From the NCBI GenBank assembly GCA_016618085.1, contig JABLTG010000087.1, forward strand, positions 1 through 64,000: a DNA stretch of 64,000 nucleotides, written 5' to 3'. Position numbers and translations under genes: made by a program. Positions 33,209 through 45,900 of the stretch are shown here, piece by piece (position 1 is the first letter of the stretch; every line of letters starts with the position of its first letter). Source of the DNA: Neovahlkampfia damariscottae (Eukaryota; Heterolobosea; Selenaionea; Neovahlkampfiida; Neovahlkampfiidae). The notes below the pieces were generated by a model, which was not told where the DNA came from, made no database searches, and worked only from the letters and a program-made list of their open reading frames with translations.

Positions 33209-34545
33209 ATGAACATTCGTTTTTCTGAAGAGAATTTGAAAATCATCAAAGATGAAGTTAAAAAGAGAACAATTATACTGAACAAAACAACAATGGTGAA
33301 TGATGTAATTTTAAAAAACAAAAAAAAATTCACAAAAAATTTTGCCAAATATGTGAATAATGAATTTTGTTCCGACATCAAATTTATATTAAAAGACAAT
33401 GAAATTTGTTATGGACATGATTTTGTAATATCACAATATATAAAAACAAAATACATAATGGAGTTTCCAAATCTTACGAGAGTAAAAAAAATCAAAAAAA
33501 AATTAACAAAAAAAAAAAAAAAAGAAAAATTTTATTAATGGTTTATATTTTTTGTATACTGGTGAAATTGATGAAAAATTAGAAGTTATTGAATTGATTG
33601 AATTGTTAGATTTTTCTGCTTATTTTTATTTAAAAAATTTGAAAGATATGATTTATTTAAGTATTAGTAAATATTCTGATGAATTATTAAACTCAAATTC
33701 ATTTTTAAACTTACATGAAGATGTATTAATGACATTATTATTTTCTGATAATTTTCCAATTGGAGATGAATTTGAATTATTGAAAAGAATTATAGAATGG
33801 GGTGAATATAATTCAAAACTGGATTTGGATATATTTTTTGAAGGAATTAGATTCACAAGAATTGATCCAAAAAATTTATTATCAATTGAAGAAAAAATTC
33901 CAAAAAAATTTTTGATACAGACCTTCAAGAATTTAATAAAAAATGAAATTGAAAGACCAAGAGGAGGTCCAAAGAAGGTAAAAAAAATGTCATTCCATTT
34001 TTGATATTTAAAAGTTTGAATATGAATTTGATTTTGATGAAAAGGGTATTCTATATTATATTGGAACAAATGAACTTCAAAATGAATGGGAAAATCCAGT
34101 TTTGAATAATATCGAAACAGAAATTGATGTTTTATTCTCTCCTTTGAGTGTTGATGTGATGGGAAATATATCCTCCTTTGTTGGAAGAACTAAATCTGAT
34201 TTATGGTTGAAAACCTTCTCAGATTCATCATTTATTCTAGATTTAGGAGAAAGTAGAAAAGTTTTAATTTCAAAATATACCATCCGACATTTTTCTCAAT
34301 CATGCTGTTTTTTAAAATCATGGAATTTAGAAGCATCCAATGACAATGAAAATTGGATTATTTTACAAGAGTACAAATATTCATTGAGTTTATTTGATAA
34401 ACCAAATCAAACAAAAACTTTTTCTGTTGATAAAGTATCAACATTCTTTAGATATTTTAAAATTCACCAAACTGCTGAAAATTCAAGTAATTGGAATTTT
34501 GGCATTGGAGGGTTTGAGTTGTATGGAAAATTAATCGAAGAATAA
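33209..34545 (+). CDS. BTB-BACK-discoidin (BTBD9-like) protein
   Basis: Three exons (33209-33481, 33525-33977, 34015-34545) encode 418 residues. The N-terminal BTB domain has SDIKFILKDNEICYGHDFV and LYFLYTGEID. A BACK-like helical domain follows (VLMTLLFSDNFPIGDEFELL, IIEWGEYN). The last 150 residues resemble an F5/8 type C (discoidin) domain: SDLWLKTFSDSSFILDLG and RYFKIHQTAEN. The order matches animal BTBD9. BTB-BACK parts suggest a Cullin-3 adaptor; discoidin folds bind sugars or peptides. The start ATG overlaps CCAATG. Confidence 0.78.
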
Positions 34546-34678
34546 ACTAATTTTGTGATAGCTATCAAAGTATATTCATTATTGTTTACACACTCAACTT
34601 TCATTGTGTTTCAATAAATTACTCCTCAGAGATTTAAAAAAAAACAAGTTTGAATATTTTCATTATTTTTATTTTTGA

Positions 34679-35844
34679 TCAACCTACTATATAATATTTT
34701 GATTTTCTTTCCAATCCAAAATTTTCACCACCACGACTTTGCAATTTTACAGTGTGCACCATAACCTGGATAAACAAAGGAAATTCATGATAAGGCATCA
34801 AGTTTTTTTGCAAAAAGAAATGATCTTTAAATGTTGAATTTAATTCACCTTTTGAATAAATTTGATAATATGGATTTCCATTTGGGTCATTCTTCATTTT
34901 AAAAGGAATCGTAACTCCTATTAACCTTAGATAGTTAAAAAATAAGAACAAATTCAAACGATTCTGGGCTTGAAATTATATCTAAATCATATACATCATA
35001 ATCATGGGAAGATGATATTGTACTTTTATTCTCAATGATATCATCATTTCCCATCAAATCAAACTGAGGGAGTGATATTTTTGATGCATATTTTGATCTC
35101 AATACATATAATTTATGTTCTTGAAATTCTTCTTTAAAATTTTTTTCAACATATTCCATCATTCCTTTCCAATCAATTTTTTTAAATTCATCTTCCAATA
35201 AGAATTCAATATCGCCATATGAAAAATAGAATTTCATTAAAAGTAACATTTTCAACATTGCAGATTCATACATTTTTTTAATAGTCTCCAATGAATGAAT
35301 TTCGTTGACCAATGATTCTAATTCTTCGGTTGGTTCTTTATCTGAATAATGACTTTTAATAAGTATCTCTAATAATTGTCGATAAAGGTTCACGTAACAA
35401 TCCTCGGATGAATTGAAATTTAAAATTCGTTTTGAAGTTGATGTTGGGGTTAAGGATTTTTTTGGTGTTGAACTTGGTGATTTTTCTTTTTTTTAAAATT
35501 AAAACTTGATTACTTTGTTTTTTCATTGCACTAACTTTTTCTTTATAAGTCTCTTCTATTGAAGGATCATTTAAACTTGAAGAATGGTCATTTGAGTTCA
35601 TTTGGTTGTGAATGATTTCTCCAAATTTTTCATACAGACCTATGTCTGGATTTTTGTGATATTCTTCGGTAGCTTTGTCAAAAAGTTGATTGAACTGTTT
35701 TTCATTTTGAACTTTAGATTAAAAGTTGAATTTTTTAGTTTTACCATGATCACAAAATTCAGCTATCAACCACTCTTTGTCTTTATTTTTTGCGAGGTGA
35801 TACAAAAGTTGTTGATACACTTGTTCTTCACTCTTTTTTTGCAT
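34679..35844 (-). CDS. unrecognised helical protein
   Basis: Four exons (35844-35745, 35711-35514, 35485-34960, 34925-34679) encode 356 residues in one frame. I do not recognise the family. The first 90 residues are helical and polar, followed by a serine- and proline-rich linker, a helical block (about 100-230) with many hydrophobic heptads, and a C-terminal block with prolines and aromatic residues that could be a beta fold (GVTIPFKMKNDPNGNPYYQI). No signal peptide or membrane span is seen. The last intron begins GTTTGA. The alternative of an independent gene starting at Met 35601 is less likely, because the frame is open and splices cleanly from further upstream. Confidence 0.6.
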
Positions 35845-35991
35845 TTATCTAAAGATAAAATTTTATTGGAGGAAATATGAGAATTTCCAATGTAAATAGT
35901 TCTTGTGAAATTTAATCAAATTTAATAATTTTCATCACTGAAAGAATTTTAATATTTTTGGTCAGTGTATTTCATTGGACAATCGTAAAAA

Positions 35992-38106
35992 ATGAACATT
36001 TTCAAAACGAAACGCAAGTGCGCAAAATTTTCTCTTCATGTCTGTATTCATTCATTGGAAAATATACCAAGAGACGGAATGGAATTATACTTAGTATGGC
36101 AAAGAGGAAAAAAATACAAAGGAGAATTATTCTGGTAAGAAAACAAAAAAAAATAAAACTAAAAAGTAAAACATCTCATGAAAATAAAATTGAATGGGAC
36201 CATGACCTAAGCTTTGAAGTTACTTTATTTAAAGATAAAAATGTTGACAAATTTAAAACAAAATATCTTTACTTGTATTTATGTGAAGGTGGAAAAGAAC
36301 TAACGAACAATAACGTAAAAAAAAAAAAAAAATTAAAAAAAAATTTTAGAAATCAGTTCTTTCTGAATATAAGATTAATATTTGTGATTATCTTCATGAT
36401 CCAATTACAAAAATATTTGAAATACCAATATTTACACAAAAAGGAAAACTTAAAGTGACCATTCAACCAAAAAGAATAAAAAAAAGTGATGAAGTTACCA
36501 AAATAGCATTAAAGTAAATAACCAAAATATAATTCAATTATTTTCAATAGAACTCCATTTATGACAGGTTTGAATATTCACATTTTTTTAAACTTAAAAT
36601 GAAAAGATATTACAATTGATGAAGTGCCACGTGGTAAAAAATTACATCCAAAAGAAGAAGAACTTCCAATGGATTCACGCTCAGGTTTTCTTTCAGTTGG
36701 AAAAAGAAGAAATATCAACATGTCAATAGGTATACTGTTTAGAAATTAACCTTTCATTAGATATCCATGGAACAGAACAAGATAAATTTTTAGATGCCAT
36801 TAATAATGTTGAAATTAAAAGAAGAGTTTCTGGACCTGCTCAACCAAGAAAAGGTTTTGTTTCAAAAAAAACAGAATACAAAGAAGCAAAAGAAAAATTC
36901 AATTCACAAGAAAAGAAATTAAAAATATTACAACTTGAACTTGCAAAGAAATTACAAGAGTCAAATGAATCAACAATTATTGAAGAATTGATCATTGCTC
37001 AAACACCACGATATTCAAATGATTCTGGTAAAAAATAATTTTAGATTTTAAATTACTTCTCAGAATTACCAATATCAGCACCTATTATTTTTAGATCAAT
37101 TCTTGAATGGAAAGGTTTTAATATGAATTCTCAGTTTCCTAAAAAAGTATTGGAATCAATTGAAAGAGTTGTTGTATCAAATAAACAAGATAATAGACTT
37201 TTAGTATTTTGGATGAAAAATTTGAATGTTTTGTTGAATTTATGTCATTCTGAATTCCCAGAAAAAGAAGATGATGAAAATGAAATGGAGAAGATATCAC
37301 TTTTTAGAATTGAAAATGGTAATGTTGTTGAAAAATCAATTTCAATTGATGAATTTGAAAGTCCTGTTTTTTTATTTAAGAAAGGAGTTAAAAGGATGAC
37401 ACAATTGATTTTTGCTCATTTATTGAGAAATACTTATGATCAATTAAAAGATCTTTTGGTAAATGCATTTTTTGAAGGAAAAAATTTGAAAAATGTAATT
37501 TTGATTTCTCAAAGAACAATGAAACTCTTTAAAGAAAATTTTATTGATTCAAGAATTCAAGTTCAATTTTTTGAACAACTTTGTTATCATTTGAATGCAA
37601 AATTTTTACATTATTTGATGAATGATAAATATGCGACAATGATGGTAAAGAAATTAATCATTTAAAGATTTCAAATTAGTATTCTATTAATTTGAAAATG
37701 TATATTGGACAATTTGAATCCATTTTTGATTTTAAACCAAAAAAATTGATCCAATCAAAACAGGCTTGTGACATATTTGTTATTGACAAAAAATCATTGC
37801 TGGATGAATGTAAGTTACATTTTTTTAATTTATTTTTTTTAAGCAATGAGACATGATGTTTGTCCAGATTTAAATGTTAATCAAATTAAGAAATTATTGA
37901 AAAATCATAAACCTGATGATTTTGATCCAACAAAGATTTCACCAAATTTGATTAATTCTTTTCCAAATTCTGATGAATCTGTTGATATTGATGAATGCAT
38001 CATTTTTGATTTGAAAATTTATTTGGATATGGATATTTCACAATGGAAAAAAGTTGAATCTAAAGATTTTGTTGACAAAGAAGGATTTGAGTTTTTAAAT
38101 AAATAA
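35992..38106 (+). CDS. NT-C2 and DIL domain protein
   Basis: Nine exons (35992-36134, 36167-36314, 36350-36513, 36551-36567, 36607-36729, 36761-37027, 37064-37644, 37680-37809, 37844-38106) encode 611 residues. The start has an NT-C2 fold (KFSLHVCIHSLENIPRDGMELYLVW, shortened here) that binds membranes in EEIG1/EHBP1 proteins. The C-terminal half is a dilute (DIL) domain: LLVFWMKNLNVLLNLCH, FFEQLCYHLNAKFLHYLM and DLNVNQIKKLLKNHKPDDF. DIL domains are cargo-binding regions in myosin V and in fungal and plant proteins. Exon 4 is 17 nt. A link to vesicle or actin transport is inferred. Confidence 0.78.
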
Positions 38107-38154
38107 TTTTTCTTTTTTTTTTTGTTTTGAATTTTATTGGTGGAAAATAACTCA

Positions 38155-38708
38155 ATGACTGAAGAAGACGAAGTTGATGATTTTTTTAACAAAAACATTG
38201 CGGTTTCACCTGCTAATAAAAAACGAAAAATAAAAGAAAAGGAAAATAAAGATGAAAAAATACAAAAAAAGAAAAAAAAGAAAATAGAAAGAAAAGAAAT
38301 TGAACATGATTTATTTCAAGAACTAAATGAAATTGAAAAAACATCAAAAAGTGAAACAACAGAAACAATAGAGGAGGAACTTCAACAAATTCCAGAAATT
38401 AAAAAAGAAAAAAAAGAGAAAAAAAAAATATCTGGCTTGGATGCATTACTAAATAAAATGACTGAGAAATCAAAATCGACAATACAAAAAAGTAAAAAGG
38501 ATTGGGAGAAATATAAATTGGTATCTGGAACAAAATCTGAAGTTGAAAAATACGCAAAAGATGGGTAAGATTTTTTATGTTTTTTTTAAAGATAATTAGT
38601 TACGTTGAAGAAAAAAATTTTATTCAAAGAACAGATGTTAGACAGTTTGAAATCGAAAGAGATTTGAGATTACAACAACAGGAGAAAAAGAGATTTGAAA
38701 ACCAATAA
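38155..38708 (+). CDS. CFDP1: CFDP1/BCNT (Swc5) chromatin protein
   Basis: Two exons (38155-38564, 38600-38708) give 172 residues. The N-terminus is acidic, then lysine-rich (nuclear signals). The C-terminal BCNT domain is clear: STIQKSKKDWEKYK, VSGTKSEVEKYAKDGYVEEK and FIQRTDVRQFEIERDLR. BCNT proteins (yeast Swc5, animal CFDP1) are subunits of the SWR1/SRCAP complex that installs histone H2A.Z. The stop codon lies in CCAATAAA, which may also serve as a promoter element of the next gene. Confidence 0.88.
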
Positions 38709-38809
38709 AAGTAAGATTCGAACAAAAAAAGGAACAATTTCTAATTGACCACAAGATTTACATTTACATTTATAATTCTATTTTTAGAAATAATCATTTT
38801 CAACCACAA

Positions 38810-40815
38810 ATGAAAAATTCGACATTGAAACGAAACTCCATGAAGAATCATTCAAGTATAAAAAAAAGCAAAAAAAAACCGAATGAACAAGAAAAGTCAA
38901 TTTATCAACAAATTACGGAATCTATCAAGTCTAAAAGTTCAGGTGAATTGATTTCGGCTATTTCAATTCCAAAAGAGTTTTTAGATTTAAAGCCTTTTCA
39001 GATTGTCGATTCATGTTTTTCAAAATATTATTTTTTTATTTTGACATCCAATAATATGATTACTGTTTTTGATATCAAAAAGTTTGAAGCAAAAAAACAA
39101 ATTGAATTGAATTTAAAATCTGAAATGTCAAATTGTATTGCTTATTTTCAAACATTATCTGATCCTTTTACATTATTGGTTGGTTTTGAAAATGGTAAAA
39201 TTTTAATGGTGAAAGAAGATAATTTTGAACAAAAAGAAATAGATTTTTCAAATGAAAATATAAATTCCTCAGTGGATTACATTATTCAAGTTGGCAATAA
39301 ACTTTGGGTGTTAATTGAAGAACCTGAAATTTTAGTTTTGAATAATTTTCAATTTGAAAATAGAATAAATACAAAAAAAATACTTGAATTTATTCAACCT
39401 ACAACTGAATATATTTGGTGTATATTTGATAAAACAATTCAAATTTTAGATCCACTTGATTATGCTGTGCTAATGGAAATTGAAATGGATTCAAAAATTT
39501 CCAATATAACTTATTCAAATAATACAATCATTACAATTTCAATATCAGGTATTTTGAATCAATTTGATGAATTTTCTTTTGAAAATATTAGATCTATCAA
39601 AATTTCAAAATCACCAATCAATTCAATTGCTTCAAACATGAAAGAATTATGGGTTTATGATTTTGATAAAACAATACAAATATTCAATATTTTGGTATTG
39701 ATTTCATATTTTTTAAATCATTTTTGAAGGATTTTACATTGATGAAAATGATGAAAGGACTAAACTATTCCATTGAAGAAATGTGTTTGATTCAAGATGT
39801 TTTTGATGAAAATTCAACATTACTTTGGTCAATTTGTAATGATAAAAAAGTTCGTGTTTGGAAAGGAAATGGTAAAATTATTGAAAAAATAGAAAATTAT
39901 GAATCCGAAAAAGATTTTGAACCTTTTAATTTTGATGATTTGAAATTAGAATTTGAAGATGATCCTTTTGAAGAATCAGAAAAAGAAGATGAAATTAAGG
40001 AAGAAAATCAACTAAAATTAGAAATGAAACTTGATCAAGAACCCCTGAAAGAGAAGCAGGAATTGGAAAACCTTAAAGAAATGAATGATTTAGAAATATC
40101 AATGAATGAACCATTTCAAGAGAAAATTGATTTTACAAATGAAACTCTTTTAGAAAAATATGAAGATGAAATTGAATCACTTCGAATTCAACTTCAAAAT
40201 TCCATCAATGGATTGAATAAGTACAAATTTAAAAATAATCAAAATATCACAACAGAAACACAAACTGATTTAACCTCAACAGAAATAAATCAACAAAAAG
40301 AAAAATTTGAAATTTACAGATTAGAAATGATAAATTATCAAAATGATTTGGATCAAACAATTCATGCTTTCAATTTCTTATTAAGTGATTTAACAAAAAT
40401 TAAAGAAGAAAAGGAAGAAATGAATGATATTTTAGAATTTAAAGAAAATGAAATACTCACATTAAAAAGTTTAAACTCAAAAATTAAATCAAATGAAGAT
40501 GAAGAAGATTTTCAAGAATTATTAATTGAAGAATCACAAAAAAATTTAGAACTAGAAAAACGAATCATTGAAATTAAAAAACAAAATGAGAATTTAACAC
40601 AAAAGAATGAAATATTACTTAATGAATCAAAAGAATTGAAAACAAAGATAAAATTCATAGCCTCAAATTTAAATATTTCAAATTTTGAAAATAAAAATAT
40701 GAATGATTTGATTGGAGAAATTCAATCAACTGTCCAAGATGAAAAAGTTCATTTTTCAAATCAAATTCAAAAGTTATTGGAAAAAGTTGATCAATTTATT
40801 CACTTAAAAGAATAG
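38810..40815 (+). CDS. beta-propeller and coiled-coil protein
   Basis: Two exons (38810-39694, 39730-40815) encode 656 residues. The N-terminal 360 residues look like divergent WD40-type blades (MITVFDIKKFE, KTIQILDPLDYAVLMEIE, WSICNDKKVRVWKG). The rest is acidic then a long coiled coil rich in E, K, L and N. It has no recognised enzymatic domain. WD40 plus coiled coil proteins are typical scaffolds in trafficking, centrosomal or cytoskeletal systems, but I cannot name a family. The single 35-nt intron has canonical borders. The role is unknown. Confidence 0.65.
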
Positions 40816-40897
40816 ATATTTCATATATTCACTTTGGAGAAATAAAAATTAGGAATATTGGTATTCATGTATTTCATCAACATAGTTTCAAAATTAT

Positions 40898-41507
40898 TTA
40901 TTCTTCTGTAATTTCTCCACAATCTTCAATGAAACATTTTTTTGATGTTGTTCCACTTGATGATCCAAATGATTCTAATTCTTTTAAAACTTTCATTGAC
41001 TCTTTATCACTTTCTTCAATTTCTCCAAAAACAACATGAGCACCATCTAACCATCTGAGAAATGTAAGAAATATTTAAAAATGAATCCATACTCAGTTTT
41101 AACAGTTGTAATAAAAAATTGACTTCCATTTGTATTTTTACCTGAATTAGCCATACTTAATTGACCTGGTCTTGTGTGTTTAATTGTAAAATTTTCTTTT
41201 AAAAAGTTTTTAATTTTGTTTAAAATTTACCGTCAGCAAATTTTTCTCCATAAATAGATTCACCACCATATCCATTTCCAGTAGTTGTATCTCCTCCTTG
41301 TACCATAAAAGATGGAATAATTCTATGAAATGGAACTCCTTTGTAATGAAGTGGTTTTCCAGATTTTCCAAGGTTTTTTTCTCCAGTACAAAGAGCTCTA
41401 AAGTTTTCAGCTGTTTTTGGAACAATATCTTTATAAAGTTTGAAAATCATTTTTCCAATGTTCTTTCCACCTGCGTTTACTGAAAAAAATACTTTTGGAT
41501 TTTTCAT
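40898..41507 (-). CDS. cyclophilin-type peptidyl-prolyl isomerase
   Basis: Three exons (41507-41231, 41195-41093, 41054-40898) give 178 residues, the typical length of single-domain cyclophilins. Active-site motifs are present: [14 protein letters not shown] (Arg), [16 protein letters not shown] and [11 protein letters not shown]. It lacks a signal peptide and ends without an ER signal, so a cytosolic cyclophilin A-like enzyme is likely. The enzyme speeds proline isomerisation and is the target of cyclosporin. The start is at ATG 41507; downstream the CCAAT in the spacer (about 41540) lies on the plus strand. Confidence 0.95.
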
Positions 41508-41583
41508 TGTTGAGGTTCAAAAAATTGAATTGAGTTGACCAATAAAATTCGTTTTTTTTTCACAACTTTTTTAAACAAACAAA

Positions 41584-42977
41584 ATGAGAAGAATTCATCA
41601 TTTCAGAAAAAACGTTTTGAATTTTCAAAATTATTCAAAATTAACATCAAATGAAGCAGTTGAACATTTTAAACTTGGTGAAGAATTATTCCAACAAGGA
41701 AATTTTGTAAAAGCAGAAAAATATCTTTTGAAGGCTGCAGATAGTGGACATGCTGTAATTTTTATATTATTTTTTAAATTTTTTAGAAATCAACTAGATT
41801 AATGGGTAATTTTTATGCTCTTGGTTTGACTGGAGAAAGTTCTTTAAAAAAAGCAGAAAATTGGTTCAAGAAAGCTGTAAAACTTGGTGATGATGTTTCT
41901 TTATCAAATTTAGGATCTATTTATCAAAAACAAGGAAAATTAGAAAAAGCTAAAATAACTTTAGAAGAAGCTATTCAAAAATTTAATTTGCCTGAAGCAA
42001 ATATACAATTAGGAGCTATTTATTATAAATCACAAAATTATAAAGGAGCTCTTGAAATTTTTGAAAAATTTAATGATCACTTCATCGCAAAAGTAAATTA
42101 AAAAAAAAAAAAAATTAAAAAATAAGAATTACATTGCTGAAATGTATTTGTTCGGAAATGGTAAATCAAAAATATTAAACTAAAAAAATAGGTACATCCA
42201 TTGATTATCAAAAATCCAAACAACTTTTTGAAGAAATTCAAAACGACGTTCCAACTGCTAAAACAATGTTAGGTTAGTTCTATTTCATTATTAAACTGAT
42301 TTTAAGGATATATTCATATGAAAGGACTTGGTTGTGATCAAAATTCCGAAAAAGCAAAAGAAATTTTTGAAGACAGTAAAAACTCATCTATTCTTTCAAT
42401 GACTTTCCTTGGACAAATGTATGTTGAAGGAATTGGAATTGAAAAAGATGAAGATAAAGGATTAAAATTAATTGAAAAAGCAGCTGGTTTAAATGAAGAA
42501 AATGCAATAATTTATCTTTCCAATTATTCAGCAACAGTAAAAAAAAATCCAACAAAAGTAAAATCACTCTTAAAAAAACTTATTCAAAAAAAAAATCCAT
42601 TTTCATTTAAAACTGATGAAATTTTAAAAAATGAAAAAGAAATTATTGATAGAATGGAAAAATTTGTTGAAGAAGAAGCACCAAAAGTTTTATCCATTGA
42701 ATTTGAATTCACTCAAGAACAATTGGATGAATTATCAGCAAAAGAAAAAGAAGATATTATTCAAAAAAAAAGAGAAGAAGAGCTTTTTAAAAGAATTGAA
42801 AATAATAAATGTCAACTTTTATTTGGAGAAGAACAAGAAAAAGAAGCTGAAATCTTTGTCAAAAATTTAAAAAGTGTAATTCAATCAAAAGAAACTGCAA
42901 AAAAAGAATTTCAAGATTATGGTTTTAAACTTGACGAATCAACTTTAAATCAAATTTTTGAAAAACATTTTAATTAA
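41584..42977 (+). CDS. SEL1-like/TPR repeat protein
   Basis: Five exons (41584-41754, 41787-42092, 42127-42160, 42192-42272, 42307-42977) encode 420 residues. A basic N-terminus (RRIHHFRKNVLNFQNYSK) may direct the protein to mitochondria. TPR- and SEL1-type repeats follow (AEKYLLKAADSGHA, AENWFKKAVKLGDD, GQMYVEGIGIEKDEDKGLKLIEKAAG), then a lysine- and glutamate-rich helical C-terminus. Such proteins serve as adaptors in complexes such as ERAD or mitochondrial assembly. The stop TAA overlaps by 4 nt the end of the acyl-CoA oxidase gene. Confidence 0.78.
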
Positions 42978-45900
42978 AAAAATTTAATATCTTTAACTTC
43001 ACCTTGATTATCATAGTAGTTATATCCAATCCAATCAGATGAAATTGGAGCATATACAATTTGATCTGGAATTGCAAATGCTTCAACAAGTGAAAGACAA
43101 TCAGGTGCAATTTCAGCACATAATGATCTAATGATATCTGAAACTTCTTTACCCATTTCTAATGATACTACTTTGTTTGTTAAAAACCAACCTAAATCTT
43201 TTTCAATAACTCTTAAACAATATACTAAACAGAGTTTTTCAAGTATTTTTTTTAATGAATTATCTGCAGTTGAAATAACTTGTAAAAATTGTTCCAAGAC
43301 AATTCTTTCACCATATGAACGTGCTGCACTTTGAATAAGATCTGATTCTTGTGCCATCCAAACATCAAATAAAGTTTCTCCTTTTTTCATTTTTGTTGCC
43401 ATTGATTTTGCTAATGTAGTTAATTGAACAATTTCTCTTTTTCCAAAAAGAAAATGAAGATATTCAAAATTTGTTAATTTTGCTTCTGCTGTTGAATTAA
43501 TTTTTGGTGCTTTGTATGTATTTGCTTTTAACATTCCTAATAATTCTTTTGCAACTTTTTGCATTAAAACTGAATTATCACCTTCTGCTGTCATTCCTGC
43601 ATGTGAAAAACCAATAATTTGACCAAATTTATTACATGATAAATATCCCTAAAAAAAAAATTAACTTTTAAAATTTGATTTTTACTTGACCACCACAACG
43701 TTCTCTACAAGTTGTAGCAGTTACGTTACAATGCCATGAAATAAGTGGTTTGATTACACAACATAAAATTAACACTTCAAGTGGATTTTGTGCACCAATT
43801 CCTGAATATCTATCTTTAACATAATTTAAAGCAAATCCAAGTGCATATGATTCCGCTAATAAAGGAATTAAAGCTCTTTGTTGTAATTGATAATCTAAAA
43901 TTGGAGTATCTGATTTACCACTTGGTCCAACTGTTAATCTTGTTGCAGCATATCTAAAAGCTACTGTTAATGAAACTTTAATTGCTCCTAAACACATTGC
44001 AGCAATACAAATTCTACCAGATAATAATTGATCTGCAACTTTTAAGAATCTTCCTCTTTTTGATTTTATTGAAGATGAAAATTTTCCATCTTTTGTAACA
44101 TCAGATTGGGCATTTAATAAAGCATCTCTTGGAACTCTGACATTATGAAACCATAATTTACCATTGTCTACACCATTACAATTATGGCAGATTGTATTAT
44201 CATGCAACATAATTAAATGGTCAATATCTCCTTTTACAGTGAATCCATAAAATTCGTATTTGTTTACTGTTTGGTCATCATGAATTTTTCTTTTTTTTTC
44301 TACAGAATCAAATTCTTCTGAAACAATATTTCCATCATTGTCCATTTTTAATATTTTTCGCACATAAAATGGCACTTTATATGGTAAATATTGAACATTT
44401 TCAATTGGATCAAGTTTTTTCTTTTTTGAACCACCAAGCCTTGCATATTCTCCTGTAATTGAACATTTTGATAAAACATTTTGAAGTGCTGGACATTTTG
44501 ATAAACGAATTCTATATAATTTTTGATGTTTAACATTCCATTTATCAATATATTCTCCTGATATTGAAACTGAAACTTTAATTCCAAGTGATTTTGATAA
44601 TGAAATTAACCCATTACAAACTTCTAAATGAATTGTTGGAATCGCAACTGTATTACGTGTCTCTTCATATTCACCGTCTGAATCAATTAGTCCAGCTAAA
44701 AACCATTCTCTAATAATAATTTCTTGATTTGATAACTCCATTGGAACAAATTTAGTTTCAATTAAAAATGATTTAATAAAATTCCAAAATGGATTATGTT
44801 TTGTTTGATAATATTTTTCTCCAACTCTAATTTTAGTTGTAATTGAAATAACACCTGTTAAACTACCAGTTTTTATTTCTTTTGGCGATTGATATATTTC
44901 TGAAGCTCTCAAATTTAAATCATCAGCATATTGTTTAATTCTTTCAATTTCATCTTGATCTTTTATGTTAACTACAAAATCTGGTCTATTCGTTCTGCCA
45001 TCACCAACCCATAATCCAAATAACCAACATACTTTTTCAACATTTTCATTTTTAATGCCAAAAGAAATAATTTTTTCTCTAAAATTTTTCTTTTCCAATA
45101 AAATAGGAGCAATTGTTTGGTAACATCTTCCTCTAACAGTTGAATCAAGATATTTCAAATCAGGTGGAATAATAAATAAATCTAATTTTTGATCTTTGAC
45201 TTCTTCTAAAAATTTTAAAGCAAAATTCATAGCTTCTTTTTCACCATATTCCGAATAAGAAAAACTTTTTGATGATCTTTTAATAATTTCAATTTCTCTG
45301 TTATCTTCTGTGATAAATTTAACCTTTTCAAAATATCTGACACATTCTCTTTTGTCCGCTTCTGTAGATATAGATGCTTCAGAATTTGCTGTAACAACAA
45401 GTATATGATATGAATTACAAATAAAATCCATTCTACCATAGTTTTCTTCGTCTATATTTTGAGCACTTTGAATTACATGATATAATATGTCTTCGCCAGT
45501 TGTTGTATCAATAACTTCTCGTGGTTTTGAATCAGGACCTAAAACTTTATCTCCAATTTTAATATTTTGAACAAATTTTTTTGATCCATTAGACATAAGA
45601 ATCAATGTATCTTTACTGAAACAACCCATTTTATGACCCATATCTTCAATAGTGACACCTTTACAAACTGAATGATCTTCATTACGTATTCTAACAAGAA
45701 ATCCATGAATTCCATGATTTTCTTCGTCAATAATTAATTGAGCAAATACAACACACCATCTTTGAATTCTTTTAATAATTTGTTATTTTGATTACCTTGC
45801 ATGAATAGCTGAATTTGTGATCCAATATTTTTGAGCCAAAGTTGTTGGTGTATTAATAATAAATTCTTCTTTTTGTTTATCATAAATAGCAGTAGTTTCC

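Noticed and set aside
35602-35880. Plus-strand reading of hydrophobic residues
   Set aside because: The minus strand here carries the first two exons of the unrecognised gene at 34679-35844, whose frame closes.
44181-45623. Intein as bacterial or viral contamination of the assembly
   Set aside because: The same exon carries host oxidase sequence on both sides without a stop, the host introns at 45760-45795 and 43649-43685 bracket it, and composition is host-like.
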